Positions 43,930 to 53,305 of a DNA stretch of 64,000 nt are shown here, piece after piece. Under the pieces are notes generated by a model. It was not told the DNA's origin and made no database searches. It saw nothing but the letters and a program-made list of their open reading frames with translations. Both the position numbers and the translations under genes were made by a program. This stretch comes from Synechococcus sp. CS-1325. GTDB taxonomy: Bacteria; Cyanobacteriota; Cyanobacteriia; PCC-6307; Cyanobiaceae. Position 1 is the stretch's first letter, and every line of letters begins with the position of its first letter. The stretch lies in contig JAHLYW010000036.1 of the NCBI GenBank assembly GCA_025128135.1, positions 62,001 to 126,000 of the forward strand, given 5' to 3'.

Positions 43930-45540
43930 TTGCTGATCCCGGGGTTCATCGTCGACGGCTTGCCTGTTCTGAAGCGTCTGGTTTCCCTCTCCCTGGCGGC
44001 GGTGCTGCTGCACGGGCTGAGCGCCTGTCAGGTCTCCAGGCCCTCCGGCAGCCTGGTGGTGGCAGCCCGCAGCCGCATCGATTCGGCCGATCCGGCCGCC
44101 GGTTTCAGTTTCGGCGCCATGCAGTTGCTCAGCGCCCTCGGCGATCCGCTCTACGCGATCGACAGCGACGGCAGGCTGCAGCCCCGCCTGGCCACCGCCC
44201 CGCCGCGGCTCAGTCCGGATCGGCTCACCGCCTGGGTGCCCCTGCGCCGGGGCGTGCGCTTCCACGACGGCACCCGCTTCGACGCTGCCGCCATGGTGTT
44301 CAGCCTGGAGCGGTTCCTGGCGATCGGCAAGCTCAGCTACCTGCTGGGCGATCGGATCGCCGGCGTGAGGGCCAGTGGCCCCTATGAGCTGGAACTACGG
44401 CTGCGGCGCCCGTTCACGGCCTTGCCCCAGTTGTTGAGCGCCGTCAACCTCACTCCGCTTTCGCCAACGGCCTACCGGAACCATGCCCGTTCCTTCCTCA
44501 ATGAGCGCTTCGTGGGCACCGGGCCTTACCAGCTGACCTTTTTCACCGATCAGCAGCAGCGGCTCAAGCCATTCCCGGGCTACTGGGGCCCGGCTGCCGC
44601 CAATCGGGGCATCGATCTGATCAATCTCAGCAATTCCACCGCCCTCTACGGCGCCCTGCGCAGCGGCGAAGTGGACGTGCTCCTCTCCACAAGCCTGGAG
44701 GGAGATCAGCAGCGCGCCCTGCATCGCTCGGCCTCAGCCGGCACGTTGCGCGAGGCGGTGGGACCGGCGCTGGAGATCGGTTACCTCACCCTGCTCACCG
44801 ACCAGGCGCCCCTGAACAACCCGTTGGTGCGCCAGGCCCTGGCCCACAGCCTCGATCGCCGACTGATCAGTGAGCGGGTCAGCCATGGATTGCGCAGCCC
44901 GCTCCGGCAGCTGATCCCACCCAGCCTGCCGGGGTCGCTGCCGGAAGCCTGGCCGGCCTTCGATCCCGAGCGGGCCCGGAGTCTGTTTCGCCAGGCGGGC
45001 TACTGCAGTGGCAAGCGGCTTACTCTGCCGCTCACCTTCCGCTCCAACATCCCAGCCGACAAACTCTTCGCCCTCACCTGGCAGGGCCAGCTGCAACGGG
45101 ATCTGGCCGATTGCGTGACGCTTGAGATCTCGGGAATGGAGTCCACCACCGCCTACCGTCAGCTCGGCGAAGGAGCTTTTGCCGCGATTCTGCTCGAATG
45201 GATGGGTGATTTCCCCGACGCTGACAACTATCTGATTCCCTTGCTCGGTTGCGACAAGAGTGAGGGCAACCGTTGTCTCAAGGGGGCGAGTGCCGCCAGC
45301 GGCAGCTTCTGGACCCGTCCTGGCCTCGATGCCGAGCTGCGGCGCAGCGAAAGCCTGGAGGGAGATCAGCGGCTGAGCCTGCTGCGCAGCCTGCAACGGG
45401 AAACCGCCCTGGCCTCCCCCTACATCCCCGTCTGGCTGGTGTCGCCGCGGGCCTGGGCCCAGCTGAGCCTGCGGCAGCCGGTTTTCGATGGATCCGGCCG
45501 GCTGGACTTCAGCCGCCTGAAGCGGGAGGAGAAGCGGTGA
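43930..45540 (+). CDS. Solute-binding lipoprotein of a peptide/nickel-type ABC transporter
   Basis: SBP family 5 protein of 536 residues, secreted and lipid-anchored: the signal sequence ends in the lipobox LSAC with Cys33. Family motifs are FHDGTRFDAAAMVFSLERFL, FVGTGPYQL, VDVLLS and the NPLVRQALAHSLDRRLI segment (normally RqAlnyAiDR). The likely substrates are di- or oligopeptides. TTG 43930 or 43960 may start it; the second places only a short leader before the signal. It ends overlapping the permease gene by four bases (GTGA). Confidence 0.9.
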   Translation: MLIPGFIVDGLPVLKRLVSLSLAAVLLHGLSACQVSRPSGSLVVAARSRIDSADPAAGFSFGAMQLLSALGDPLYAIDSDGRLQPRLATAPPRLSPDRLTAWVPLRRGVRFHDGTRFDAAAMVFSLERFLAIGKLSYLLGDRIAGVRASGPYELELRLRRPFTALPQLLSAVNLTPLSPTAYRNHARSFLNERFVGTGPYQLTFFTDQQQRLKPFPGYWGPAAANRGIDLINLSNSTALYGALRSGEVDVLLSTSLEGDQQRALHRSASAGTLREAVGPALEIGYLTLLTDQAPLNNPLVRQALAHSLDRRLISERVSHGLRSPLRQLIPPSLPGSLPEAWPAFDPERARSLFRQAGYCSGKRLTLPLTFRSNIPADKLFALTWQGQLQRDLADCVTLEISGMESTTAYRQLGEGAFAAILLEWMGDFPDADNYLIPLLGCDKSEGNRCLKGASAASGSFWTRPGLDAELRRSESLEGDQRLSLLRSLQRETALASPYIPVWLVSPRAWAQLSLRQPVFDGSGRLDFSRLKREEKR

Positions 45541-46556
45541 GCCGTCGACGTCAGTTGGCACGGTATCTGGCCAGCCGTCTGCTGCTTGCCCCTGTGATGC
45601 TCTGGTTGATCGCCACCCTGGTGTTCCTGCTCCTGAGGCTGGCTCCGGGTGATCCGATTGATGCCTTGCTGGGGATGCGGGCGCCGGAGGCAGCCCGCGC
45701 TGCCCTGCGCCAGCAACTCGGCCTTGACCTCCCCCTGATCGTTCAATACGGCCAGTTTCTGCTGAATCTGCTGCAGGGGAACCTGGGGCTGTCGCTCACC
45801 AACGGCACCCCGGTGGCCCAGATCATCGGCCAGAGCCTGCCCGCCAGCCTGGAACTGGGGATCTGTGCCCTGTTGATTGCGGCCCTGCTGGGTCTGGCGG
45901 TGGGGTTCAGCGCCATCGCCAGACCAGAGGGGAAGGTGGATCTGGCCGGGCGCCTCTATGGCATCGGCACCTATGCGCTGCCACCTTTCTGGGCGGCGAT
46001 GGTGGTGCAGCTCGTCTTTGCTGTCTGGCTGGGCTGGTTGCCGGTGGGTGGCCGCTTCCCCGCCAGCCTGGTGGCTCCCAGCGGCACGGGCTTCTTCCTG
46101 TTCGACAGCCTGCGGAACGGCAACTGGCAGCAGTTCAGCGGCAGTGTGCGCCATCTGGTGCTGCCCGCGGCCACCCTCGGCCTGCTGCTGAGCGGCATCT
46201 TCGACAACGCCCTGCGGCTCAACCTGCGCCGGGCGTTGCGCTCCGACTACGTGGAGGCGGCCCGGGGCCGGGGCCTGAGTGAAACCAGGGTGGTGCTCCG
46301 CCATGCCCTGCCCAACGCCCTGCTGCCGGTGCTGACGATCACAGGCATCACCGTGGCCTCCCTGATCGGCGGCGCCCTGCTGATCGAGGTCACCTATTCC
46401 TGGCCGGGCATCGCCTTCCGGTTGCAGGAGGCGATCGGTCAGCGGGATTATCCCCTCGTGCAGGGGATCGTGGTCGTGGTGGCGGGGCTGGTGGTGCTGG
46501 TCAGCGTGGCTGTTGATCTGCTGGTGGCCCTGCTGGATCCCCGCATCAGCTTCTGA
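45537..46556 (+). CDS. DppB-type ABC permease
   Basis: Membrane component of the peptide/nickel ABC family. The 339-residue product has six helices. It shows LLRLAPGDPIDALLG, the loop QYGQFLLNLLQGNLGLSLTNGTPV, and the ATPase-contacting EAARGRGLSETRVVLRHALPNALLPV (EAA loop). A second permease (DppC) and ATPases do not follow. The gene downstream points the other way. GTG start overlaps the binding-protein stop. Confidence 0.93.
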   Translation: MSRRRQLARYLASRLLLAPVMLWLIATLVFLLLRLAPGDPIDALLGMRAPEAARAALRQQLGLDLPLIVQYGQFLLNLLQGNLGLSLTNGTPVAQIIGQSLPASLELGICALLIAALLGLAVGFSAIARPEGKVDLAGRLYGIGTYALPPFWAAMVVQLVFAVWLGWLPVGGRFPASLVAPSGTGFFLFDSLRNGNWQQFSGSVRHLVLPAATLGLLLSGIFDNALRLNLRRALRSDYVEAARGRGLSETRVVLRHALPNALLPVLTITGITVASLIGGALLIEVTYSWPGIAFRLQEAIGQRDYPLVQGIVVVVAGLVVLVSVAVDLLVALLDPRISF

Positions 46557-46573
46557 GCCGATCAGGCTGTCGG

Positions 46574-48145
46574 TCAGCGCCTGAGGCGCCTGCTCCAGAG
46601 CTGTGCCTCGGCCTGATCAAGCACGTAGGCGCGGACCCCGTCCTGCCGCCGTTGCTGGGGGGGAAGGGCGGTGCCGGTTTCCAGCGCGAGCAGGAAATCA
46701 GCGCTGAGGCCAAGCAGCAGCTCCTGCACGCGCAGGGGCTCCTCCCCGACGAACTGCTCGCCGAGCTGAAGCATGGCTTCCTTCCGGTCGGTGATCCGCA
46801 CCGGCGAGAAATGGCTGCCCCCCTCCACCAGCGCCAGCCTGCTGCGGGGATCGCGCTGCTGCAGGAACAGACCCAGCTGCTCGCTCACCGGTGGGGTGAC
46901 CAGATCGAGGCTTCCCCCCACCATCAACAGAGGAGCCTTCAGCTGATCGAGGCCCCGGCCCGGCCAGAGCAGGCTGCCGAAACCGTTCAGGCTCACCACC
47001 GCCTCCACCGGGGTGACCTGCCGTTGGGGTGGGGTGGGGTCCGGCAGGTTCACCTGGGCCAGCTGGCACTGGAGCAGCCGGGAGAGATTGATCAGCGGGA
47101 TCCCCTTGAGGGCGCGCTTGCAGCGCTGCTCCAGTCCGGGCACCGGACGTTCACCCGTCGCCATCAGGGCCGACAGGCCGCCCAGGGAGTGGCCCATCAG
47201 CACAACCGATCCGCCCAGGCGCGGCAGTTCTCCACCGGCTTCGGCCCTGAGCACCGCCTCCACATCGGCCAGGCGATCGGGCAGGGTTTCAGCCCCGGGT
47301 GGTGGGCGCCGACCATCGAGGAGCTGGCGGACGGCTTTCTCGTCGCTGCCGGGGTGTTCCACCAGCAGCACGGGCCAGCCCCGCTGGGCCAGCCCCTCCG
47401 CCAGCCAGCTCAGCTGGGTGCTGCTGCCACCCAGACCGGGCATCAGCAGCACCCAGGCGCGCCGCCGCGGCGCCGCCGCCCCCCACAGGTCCAGCTCCAG
47501 GGGCTGATCGCGGTGGGCCACCTTGAGCAGGAGACGCCGCTGCGGCATGGACCGATTGAGGGCTGCCAGCCGCTGAGCCGCCGCAGGACCTTGCTGAGCC
47601 GGCAAGGGCAATTGGCGCAGACGCCGAAGCGCAACAGTCTGTTGCTCGAGTTGCTGCCGCCAGCTCGCAGCCAGGGCCAGCACCCCGTCGAGGTCCAGGG
47701 AAAGCCGCCGGGCCGGCACCGCCAGCAGCAGGTCGATCGCCGTGAATGGCTCAGGCTTCTGCAACTGGCTGCGCAGGGTGGAGAGCAGCAGGGCGCCGCT
47801 GCCGGGTTGATCGGTGCTCAACAGCTCCCCCACCTCATCAAGCACCTGGCGGCCCGACCAGCTCTGCAGCAACTGGAGGGCGAGGCCGCGATCCGGCAGC
47901 AGGGGGCTGTTCAGCAAGAGGACCAGGTCAGCGCGGCTGCGGTCGTCGAGCAGTTCCAGCCAGATGCCCAGCTCAGTGCGGGAGCGGCGTGGATTCCGGC
48001 TCCAGGCCTGCAGCTGATCCAGTTCGATCGGCAGGACGAGGCCATCGAGCCGCACCTCCAGCTGCCCGGCCGCCCCAACCGGTGGCGGGGCCATCAGCAG
48101 CAGACTGGCCAGCAGGACGGGCAGCCAACGGCAGCGGTTTGACAC
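46574..48145 (-). CDS. DUF1400 / alpha-beta hydrolase family exported protein
   Basis: A 523-residue protein with an N-terminal signal (about 1-26), a DUF1400-like helical domain (about 40-200, GQLEVRLDGLVLPIELDQL) and a C-terminal alpha/beta hydrolase. The hydrolase shows the oxyanion-like LMPGLGGS, the nucleophile elbow GHSLGGLSA (Ser), a late Asp in GGSLDLVTPP and a His in EGGSHFSPV. Likely a periplasmic or lipid esterase. GTG 48145 or ATG 48163 may start it; both overlap the divergent MFS start at 48139. Confidence 0.83.
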   Translation of the reverse strand: MSNRCRWLPVLLASLLLMAPPPVGAAGQLEVRLDGLVLPIELDQLQAWSRNPRRSRTELGIWLELLDDRSRADLVLLLNSPLLPDRGLALQLLQSWSGRQVLDEVGELLSTDQPGSGALLLSTLRSQLQKPEPFTAIDLLLAVPARRLSLDLDGVLALAASWRQQLEQQTVALRRLRQLPLPAQQGPAAAQRLAALNRSMPQRRLLLKVAHRDQPLELDLWGAAAPRRRAWVLLMPGLGGSSTQLSWLAEGLAQRGWPVLLVEHPGSDEKAVRQLLDGRRPPPGAETLPDRLADVEAVLRAEAGGELPRLGGSVVLMGHSLGGLSALMATGERPVPGLEQRCKRALKGIPLINLSRLLQCQLAQVNLPDPTPPQRQVTPVEAVVSLNGFGSLLWPGRGLDQLKAPLLMVGGSLDLVTPPVSEQLGLFLQQRDPRSRLALVEGGSHFSPVRITDRKEAMLQLGEQFVGEEPLRVQELLLGLSADFLLALETGTALPPQQRRQDGVRAYVLDQAEAQLWSRRLRR

Positions 48146-49380
48146 ACCTTCGAACGGGAGCAAGCAGCCTCAGCTGGTTCCTCCAGTTTCCCGCGCCGTT
48201 GCGCGAACTCAGCCTGATTCGTCTTGTGGCGAGCCTGGGAGCCGGCGGCGTGCTTTATCTCACCCCCGTGGTGTTCCACCAGGAGGCCTTCAGCGCCACG
48301 GCGGTGGGCCTGGGCCTGGCGGCGGCTGCGCTGGCGGGCACGGCCGGACGGCTGCTCTGCGGCCTGCTGATCGACAGGGGGCTGAACACCACGAAACCCG
48401 TGCTGGTGGCGGCTGTTGTGTCTGTGCTGGCCGACGGTCGCCTGCTCACGGCCACCACGTTCGCGGCCTTCGTCGTCGGTCAGATTCTGCTGGGTGTGGC
48501 GATGGGGATCTACTGGCCCGCCATTGAGCTGGCGGTGCCCCTGAGCTGCCCACCGCTGCCATCCAGCCGCGCCTATGCGCTGGTGCGCACGGCCGATGCG
48601 ATGGGGATCGCCCTGGGGGTGCTGCTGGGCGCGGTGCTGGCCAGCTTCGATCACCTGCGGGGGATCTACCTGGTGGACATGGTCTGCATGGCGGTGCTGC
48701 TGGCTCTGCTGTTCCGCTACCCGTTGCCAACAGCGGCACCCCTGCCACCCGGCGGCCGCCAGCTCCCCAGGCGGCGCTGGATCCTGCCGCTGCTGCCCCT
48801 GCTGGGGGTGACGGTATTGAGCACCGCCATGGTGGTGCTGCTGCAGAGCGCTCTGCCGCTTGATCTGGTGCGGGGCGGCCTGGGCCGCCCACCCCTGCCG
48901 AGCAGCCTGGGAGCCCTGTTGATGGGTCTGCAGCTCACCCTGCTGCTCAGCTTTCAGTGGCCGATCGGTCGCTGGCTTGCCGATCGGCCGGTGGCGCTCG
49001 GACTGGGTTGGAGCCTGGTGGGCTTCGCGCTGGGCAGTGGTCTGCTGGCGCTCTCCAGCCTGGGCTGGCAGAGCACCGGTGTGTTGATCGCCGCCCAGTT
49101 CCCCCTGGCTGCCGCTGAAGCCGCCTTCCTGCCCACCGCCAGCGAAGCGGTGCTGGAGCTCGCCCCGCTCGCCCACCAGGGAATGGCGATGGCCCTGTTC
49201 TCGCAGTGTTTTGCGATCAGTGCTCTGGTTGCACCGCTCCTGGGCGGCCTGCTGCTGGACAGCCAGGGCCATGGGGCCGGGCTGTGGTCGTTGATGGCGG
49301 CCCTGGCTCTGCTGGGTCTGCTGCTGGTCTCCCAGCTAGGTCGCCTTCACCCCCGGCCCCGGGGACTGCGGCCCGGCTGA
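48139..49380 (+). CDS. Major facilitator superfamily transporter
   Basis: A 413-residue protein with about twelve hydrophobic helices in two halves. The N-terminal half has the MFS loop AGTAGRLLCGLLIDRGLN (motif A-like, G-RLLCGxxxDR); the C-terminal half shows QWPIGRWLADRPVALG. Substrate cannot be inferred. TTG 48139 (MTHLRTGASSLSWF) is the likely start and lies within the 5' end of the divergent hydrolase gene. Its 3' end overlaps a small minus-strand gene by 45 bases. Confidence 0.88.
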   Translation: MTHLRTGASSLSWFLQFPAPLRELSLIRLVASLGAGGVLYLTPVVFHQEAFSATAVGLGLAAAALAGTAGRLLCGLLIDRGLNTTKPVLVAAVVSVLADGRLLTATTFAAFVVGQILLGVAMGIYWPAIELAVPLSCPPLPSSRAYALVRTADAMGIALGVLLGAVLASFDHLRGIYLVDMVCMAVLLALLFRYPLPTAAPLPPGGRQLPRRRWILPLLPLLGVTVLSTAMVVLLQSALPLDLVRGGLGRPPLPSSLGALLMGLQLTLLLSFQWPIGRWLADRPVALGLGWSLVGFALGSGLLALSSLGWQSTGVLIAAQFPLAAAEAAFLPTASEAVLELAPLAHQGMAMALFSQCFAISALVAPLLGGLLLDSQGHGAGLWSLMAALALLGLLLVSQLGRLHPRPRGLRPG

Positions 49381-49566
49381 GCTGGGCTCTGAGCTCGGCG
49401 ATGGCTTGGGGTGTGCCACCCAGCCCCCCTGCTCCTGGGGCAGGGGCTCGGTGCCGTATTCCCAGTCGTCGTAGTCGGGGTCGTTGCGGATGCGCTGGTG
49501 CAGCTCCTTCTGAGCGGCGAAATTGTGGGGCGTTTCGGCCGGGGGGGGGTCCTGGGCTGGAGTCAT
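49336..49566 (-). CDS. Small conserved-looking protein
   Basis: A 76-residue product with a structured, acidic N-terminal half (HNFAAQKELHQRIRNDPDYD, then DWEYGTEPLP) and a Pro/Ser-rich tail. The DPDYDDWEYG segment looks conserved rather than random, so I believe the gene is real, though I do not recognise a family. Start ATG 49566. It overlaps the convergent MFS gene by 45 bases and diverges from the formylglutamate amidohydrolase gene. Confidence 0.6.
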   Translation of the reverse strand: MTPAQDPPPAETPHNFAAQKELHQRIRNDPDYDDWEYGTEPLPQEQGGWVAHPKPSPSSEPSSAGPQSPGPGVKAT

Positions 49567-49656
49567 GGCAGGCACCGCGTGGATCTCGATTCTCGCCGAT
49601 GCCGGTCCCCCTGGCCTTGCACCAGTCTGCTGAATGAACAAGAGAGAATTCTTGCC

Positions 49657-50478
49657 ATGGCGGAATCGCTCAGCCCCGGCCTGGCCAAGCTGCTGGCCGA
49701 TGACGACCCAGCGGTTTTTCAGCTCCTGCGTCCCCAGGGTCGCTCGGCCTGCCTGCTCACCTGCGACCACGCCGGGCGGGCCATTCCGCGCCGCTTGGGG
49801 CAGCTGAGCCTTGGTGACGCTGAACTGGCCACGCATGTGGCCTGGGATCTGGGGGTGGCCGAACTGGGCCGCAGGCTTGCGGCCCGCCTTGATGCGGTTC
49901 TCCTCCTTCAGAACTATTCGCGGTTGGTGATCGATGCCAACCGACCCCCTGGGGTTTCCGACTCGATTCCGGTGCTGAGTGAACGCACCAGAATTCCAGC
50001 CAATGAAAAGCTCACGGCGGAGCAGATCCGCCAGCGGGTCGAGGAGGTGTTCGAGCCCTACCACCGGCGGCTGGCCGAGGAGCTCGATCGACGGGCCGTT
50101 CGGGGCCACTCCACCGTGCTGGTGGCTCTGCATACGTTCACACCGCTGTTCATGGATGAGCGGCGGCCGTGGCAGGTGGGTGTGCTCTACGGCCGCGATT
50201 CCCGGTTGGGGCGGCTGATGCACGACCGGCTCCGCCGCGATCGGGCCCTGGTGGTGGGGGACAACCAGCCCTATGCCGTGGGCGATGAATCCGATTACAC
50301 GATCCTTGTCCACGGCGAACAACGGGGCATTCCCCACGTGGAACTTGAGGTGCGCCAGGACCTCCTCGACCACCAGGCCGGTCTGGAGGCCTGGACGGAA
50401 CGCCTCGCCGGGGCGCTCGAAGCCTGCCTCCCCGCCCTGATCGGCAACGCTGCCGGATCGCCGCGGCAAGTGGGCTGA
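49657..50478 (+). CDS. N-formylglutamate amidohydrolase family protein
   Basis: A 273-residue zinc-dependent amidohydrolase with LLTCDHAGRAIPRRLG at the start, a NYSRLVIDANRPPG motif, and VALHTFTPLFMDERRPWQVGVLYGRDSRLG in the middle, the core of the FGase family. Cyanobacteria do not use the standard histidine-degradation pathway, so formylglutamate may not be the true substrate. It sits just upstream of the transglutaminase-Anbu pair on the same strand with a 36-base gap. Confidence 0.87.
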   Translation: MAESLSPGLAKLLADDDPAVFQLLRPQGRSACLLTCDHAGRAIPRRLGQLSLGDAELATHVAWDLGVAELGRRLAARLDAVLLLQNYSRLVIDANRPPGVSDSIPVLSERTRIPANEKLTAEQIRQRVEEVFEPYHRRLAEELDRRAVRGHSTVLVALHTFTPLFMDERRPWQVGVLYGRDSRLGRLMHDRLRRDRALVVGDNQPYAVGDESDYTILVHGEQRGIPHVELEVRQDLLDHQAGLEAWTERLAGALEACLPALIGNAAGSPRQVG

Positions 50479-50514
50479 GAGCCACCAACCGACTTAGGAT
50501 GAATCGATAGACAG

Positions 50515-51450
50515 ATGAATCCAGTCGATATCCCCGTTCCAGGCGAGAGCCGACCGATCCCCGCTGAGGCCCCAGCCTTGCAGATTCAGGTGGGCTACGC
50601 CTTGGTCTACCGATGTCCCACGCCCACGCCGATGATCCTGACGTTGAGCATCAACGACAGCCGCGCTGCCGATCTGATCCAGCCCGATCGTCTGGTGCTC
50701 ACACCCGAGGTTCCCGTTCAGACCTACCGGGACTCCTATGGCAACTGCTGCAGCAGGATCCTGGCCCCCGCCGGCCTGATCACGCTGCGGGGCAACGGTG
50801 TGGTGGCCGACAGCGGCCTGCCTGATCCCGTGTTGCCCTGGCTGGATCAGGAGCCTGTGCAGACCCTGCCGGAGGAGGTGCTGCTGTTTCTGCTGGGCAG
50901 CCGCTACTGCGAAACAGACCTGATGTCGGAAACGGCCTGGCAGCTGTTCGATGGTGTGGCCCCGGGCTGGCAGCGTGTGCAGGCCATCTGTGATTTCGTC
51001 CACAGCCACATCAGCTTCAACTACGGACAGACCAGCCCCACGAAAACGGCCCATCAAGTGTTTCGGGATCAGGAGGGTGTCTGCCGTGACTTCGCCCATC
51101 TCGCTGTCACTCTTTGCCGCTGCATGAACATTCCAGCCCGCTATTGCATGGGCTACATCAGTGACATCGGTGAACCTGAGCCCTATTCGGAGATGGACTT
51201 TGCGGCCTGGTTCGAAGCTTATCTTGGCGGAGGTTGGCACGTCTTTGATCCTCGCAACAACAAGCCAAGGATCGGGCGGATTCTGATCGCCCGCGGTCGG
51301 GATGCGGCCGATGTCGCCCTGACCACCAGTTTTGGCCGGGCAACGCTGGAATCCTTCAAGGTCTGGACCGACGAACAGAAGGACGAAGAGAAAGGCGAAC
51401 CGACGGATCAACGGGCAGCTGAAGCCGGTCAGGCCAACCTGTCAAACTGA
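50515..51450 (+). CDS. Transglutaminase-like protein
   Basis: A 311-residue protein with an N-terminal beta domain (about 18-100, with TPMILTLSINDSRAADLIQPD) and a transglutaminase-like papain-fold core. The catalytic triad is visible: Cys in DQEGVCRDFAHLAVTLCR, His in GGGWHVFDPRNN and Asp in the same VFDP motif. Family members cut or modify peptides. It is 18 bases upstream of the Anbu gene, which is the usual partner of such proteins in Anbu operons. Confidence 0.91.
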   Translation: MNPVDIPVPGESRPIPAEAPALQIQVGYALVYRCPTPTPMILTLSINDSRAADLIQPDRLVLTPEVPVQTYRDSYGNCCSRILAPAGLITLRGNGVVADSGLPDPVLPWLDQEPVQTLPEEVLLFLLGSRYCETDLMSETAWQLFDGVAPGWQRVQAICDFVHSHISFNYGQTSPTKTAHQVFRDQEGVCRDFAHLAVTLCRCMNIPARYCMGYISDIGEPEPYSEMDFAAWFEAYLGGGWHVFDPRNNKPRIGRILIARGRDAADVALTTSFGRATLESFKVWTDEQKDEEKGEPTDQRAAEAGQANLSN

Positions 51451-51468
51451 GACCTAAACAGACAAGCA

Positions 51469-52197
51469 ATGACCTACTGCGTCGGCATCCTGCTGAAGGA
51501 GGGCATCGTGTTCGCTTCCGATTCCCGGACCAATGCCGGGGTGGATGATTTCGCCAAGTTCTGCAAGATGACCTGTTTCGAGCGTGAGGGTGATCGGGTG
51601 ATCATTCTGCTCAGTTCAGGAAATCTGGCGGGAACGCAGGCCGTGGTGAGCCTGCTGAAGCAGCGGGGATCTCTGCAGGATGGCTCTGAAAATCTCTTCA
51701 CCGCAGGCACCATGTTTGACGTGGCCCGCATCGTTTCTGATGCGATGCGCGAGATCGAACAGCGCGACAGCGCTTTTCTGGAGGGTGCCCCTGTGAAGTT
51801 CAACGCCTCCTTCATCCTCGGCGGCCAACTCAAGGGAGAAGCGCCGCGTTTGTTCCGTCTCTATAGCGAAGGCAACTTCATTGAAGTGGGAGAAGATACT
51901 CCATTTCTGCAGACTGGCGAAGCAAAATATGGCAAGCCGATCATCGATCGGGTCCTCACTCCCAGCACATCGATGGCCGATGCAGCCAAATGTGTGCTGG
52001 TTTCCTTCGATTCCACGATGCGCAGCAACCTCTCGGTTGGCATGCCGATCGATCTGGTCTGTTATCAGCGCGACAGCCTCCAGATTCGCCATCGCCGCCG
52101 CTTCCTGGAGGGCGACCCCTATTTTCAGGCCCTGAGCGCCGGATGGAGCACGGGGGTCCGGGAGGCGTTCCGCAATCTCCCCGAGCTGGTCTGGTGA
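51469..52197 (+). CDS. Anbu, ancestral proteasome-like peptidase
   Basis: Ntn-hydrolase of the proteasome beta-subunit superfamily, 242 residues. The start MTYCVGILLKEGIVFASDSRTNAG puts the nucleophilic Thr at position 2, exposed after Met removal, with Asp18 and Lys33 placed as in proteasome active sites. The core (RIVSDAMREIEQRD, FNASFILGGQ) matches the Anbu family. Known Anbu genes occur with a transglutaminase, an ATP-grasp protein and an alpha-E protein; only the transglutaminase is here. The 5' half is noticeably AT-richer than neighbours. Confidence 0.91.
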   Translation: MTYCVGILLKEGIVFASDSRTNAGVDDFAKFCKMTCFEREGDRVIILLSSGNLAGTQAVVSLLKQRGSLQDGSENLFTAGTMFDVARIVSDAMREIEQRDSAFLEGAPVKFNASFILGGQLKGEAPRLFRLYSEGNFIEVGEDTPFLQTGEAKYGKPIIDRVLTPSTSMADAAKCVLVSFDSTMRSNLSVGMPIDLVCYQRDSLQIRHRRRFLEGDPYFQALSAGWSTGVREAFRNLPELVW

Positions 52198-52213
52198 GTT
52201 GAACCTGCCTGGC

Positions 52214-53305
52214 TCACACGTTGAACAGGAACTCCATCACATCCCCCTCGGCCACCACGTAGTCCTTGCCTTCACTGCGCAGCCAGCCGCGGGTGCGACC
52301 TTCAGCCAGGGAGCCGGCCTCCATCAGCTGCTGGCAGCTGATCGTCTGGGCGCGGATGAAGCCCCGCTCGAAATCGGTATGGATCACGCCAGCGGCCTGG
52401 GGTGCGGTCATGCCGGCGGTGATCGTCCAGGCGCGGGTTTCCTTCTCGCCGGTGGTGAAGTAGGTGCGCAGGCCCAGCAGCTGGTAGGTGGCGCGGATCA
52501 GGCTGCGCAGGCCCCCTTCGCTCACCCCCAGTCCCTGCAGGTAGTCGGTGCGCTCGGCTTCGCCCAGCTCGATCAGCTCCGCTTCCACCTGGGCGGAAAT
52601 GCGCACGGTTTCAGCGCCCTCGCGGGCCGCCAGGGCTTCCACCGCCAGGCAGAAGTCATTGCCCTGGGCCAGGTCGTCTTCGCTCACGTTGGTGGCATAG
52701 ATGATCGGCTTGAGGGTCAGCAGGCCGAGGGGCCGGATCTGGGCCAGATCCTCCTCACTGAGCTCGACGCTGCGGGCGGCGCCGCCCGCTTCCAGGCTGG
52801 ACTGGATCCGTCCGAGTGCCGTGTCTTCAGCCTGGGCCTCCTTGCTGGTTCGGAGCTGTTTCCTGAGCCGCTCGCGCCGCTTCTCCACCTGGCCCAGATC
52901 GGCGAGCCCCAGTTCCAGGTTGATGATCTCGGCGTCCCGCACCGGGTCCACACTGCCCGAGACATGAATCACGTCGTCGTCTTCAAAGCAGCGGACCACA
53001 TGGACGATCGCGTCCACCTCGCGGATCGTGGCGAGGAACTTGTTGCCCAGCCCCTCACCCTGGCTGGCCCCTTTGACCAGTCCGGCGATGTCGACGAACT
53101 CCACCCGGGTGGGGATGATTTCCTTTGAGGCGGAAACATCCGCCAACATCTTCAGGCGGGGGTCCGGCACCGCGACGATGCCCACGTTGGGCTCGATGGT
53201 GCAGAAGGGGAAATTGGCTGCCTGGGCCTGGGCATTGGCCACCAGCGCATTGAAGAGAGTGGATTTGCCCACGTTGGGCAGGCCCACGATTCCGGCTTTG
53301 AGCAT
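52214..53305 (-). CDS. ychF: Ribosome-binding ATPase YchF
   Basis: OBG-family P-loop ATPase that binds 70S ribosomes. The 363 residues have [21 protein letters not shown] (Walker A), [40 protein letters not shown] and the C-terminal TGS-like [16 protein letters not shown] and [22 protein letters not shown]. Starts at ATG 53305, two bases into the overlap with the divergent adaptor gene. The start codons of these two genes are head to head, so any promoters must lie inside each other's coding region. Confidence 0.97.
   Translation of the reverse strand: MLKAGIVGLPNVGKSTLFNALVANAQAQAANFPFCTIEPNVGIVAVPDPRLKMLADVSASKEIIPTRVEFVDIAGLVKGASQGEGLGNKFLATIREVDAIVHVVRCFEDDDVIHVSGSVDPVRDAEIINLELGLADLGQVEKRRERLRKQLRTSKEAQAEDTALGRIQSSLEAGGAARSVELSEEDLAQIRPLGLLTLKPIIYATNVSEDDLAQGNDFCLAVEALAAREGAETVRISAQVEAELIELGEAERTDYLQGLGVSEGGLRSLIRATYQLLGLRTYFTTGEKETRAWTITAGMTAPQAAGVIHTDFERGFIRAQTISCQQLMEAGSLAEGRTRGWLRSEGKDYVVAEGDVMEFLFNV

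Noticed and set aside
46652..48142. Open plus-strand frame opposite the DUF1400 hydrolase
   Set aside because: It is a Gln/His-rich shadow frame; the minus-strand hydrolase has a signal peptide and the GHSLGG elbow.
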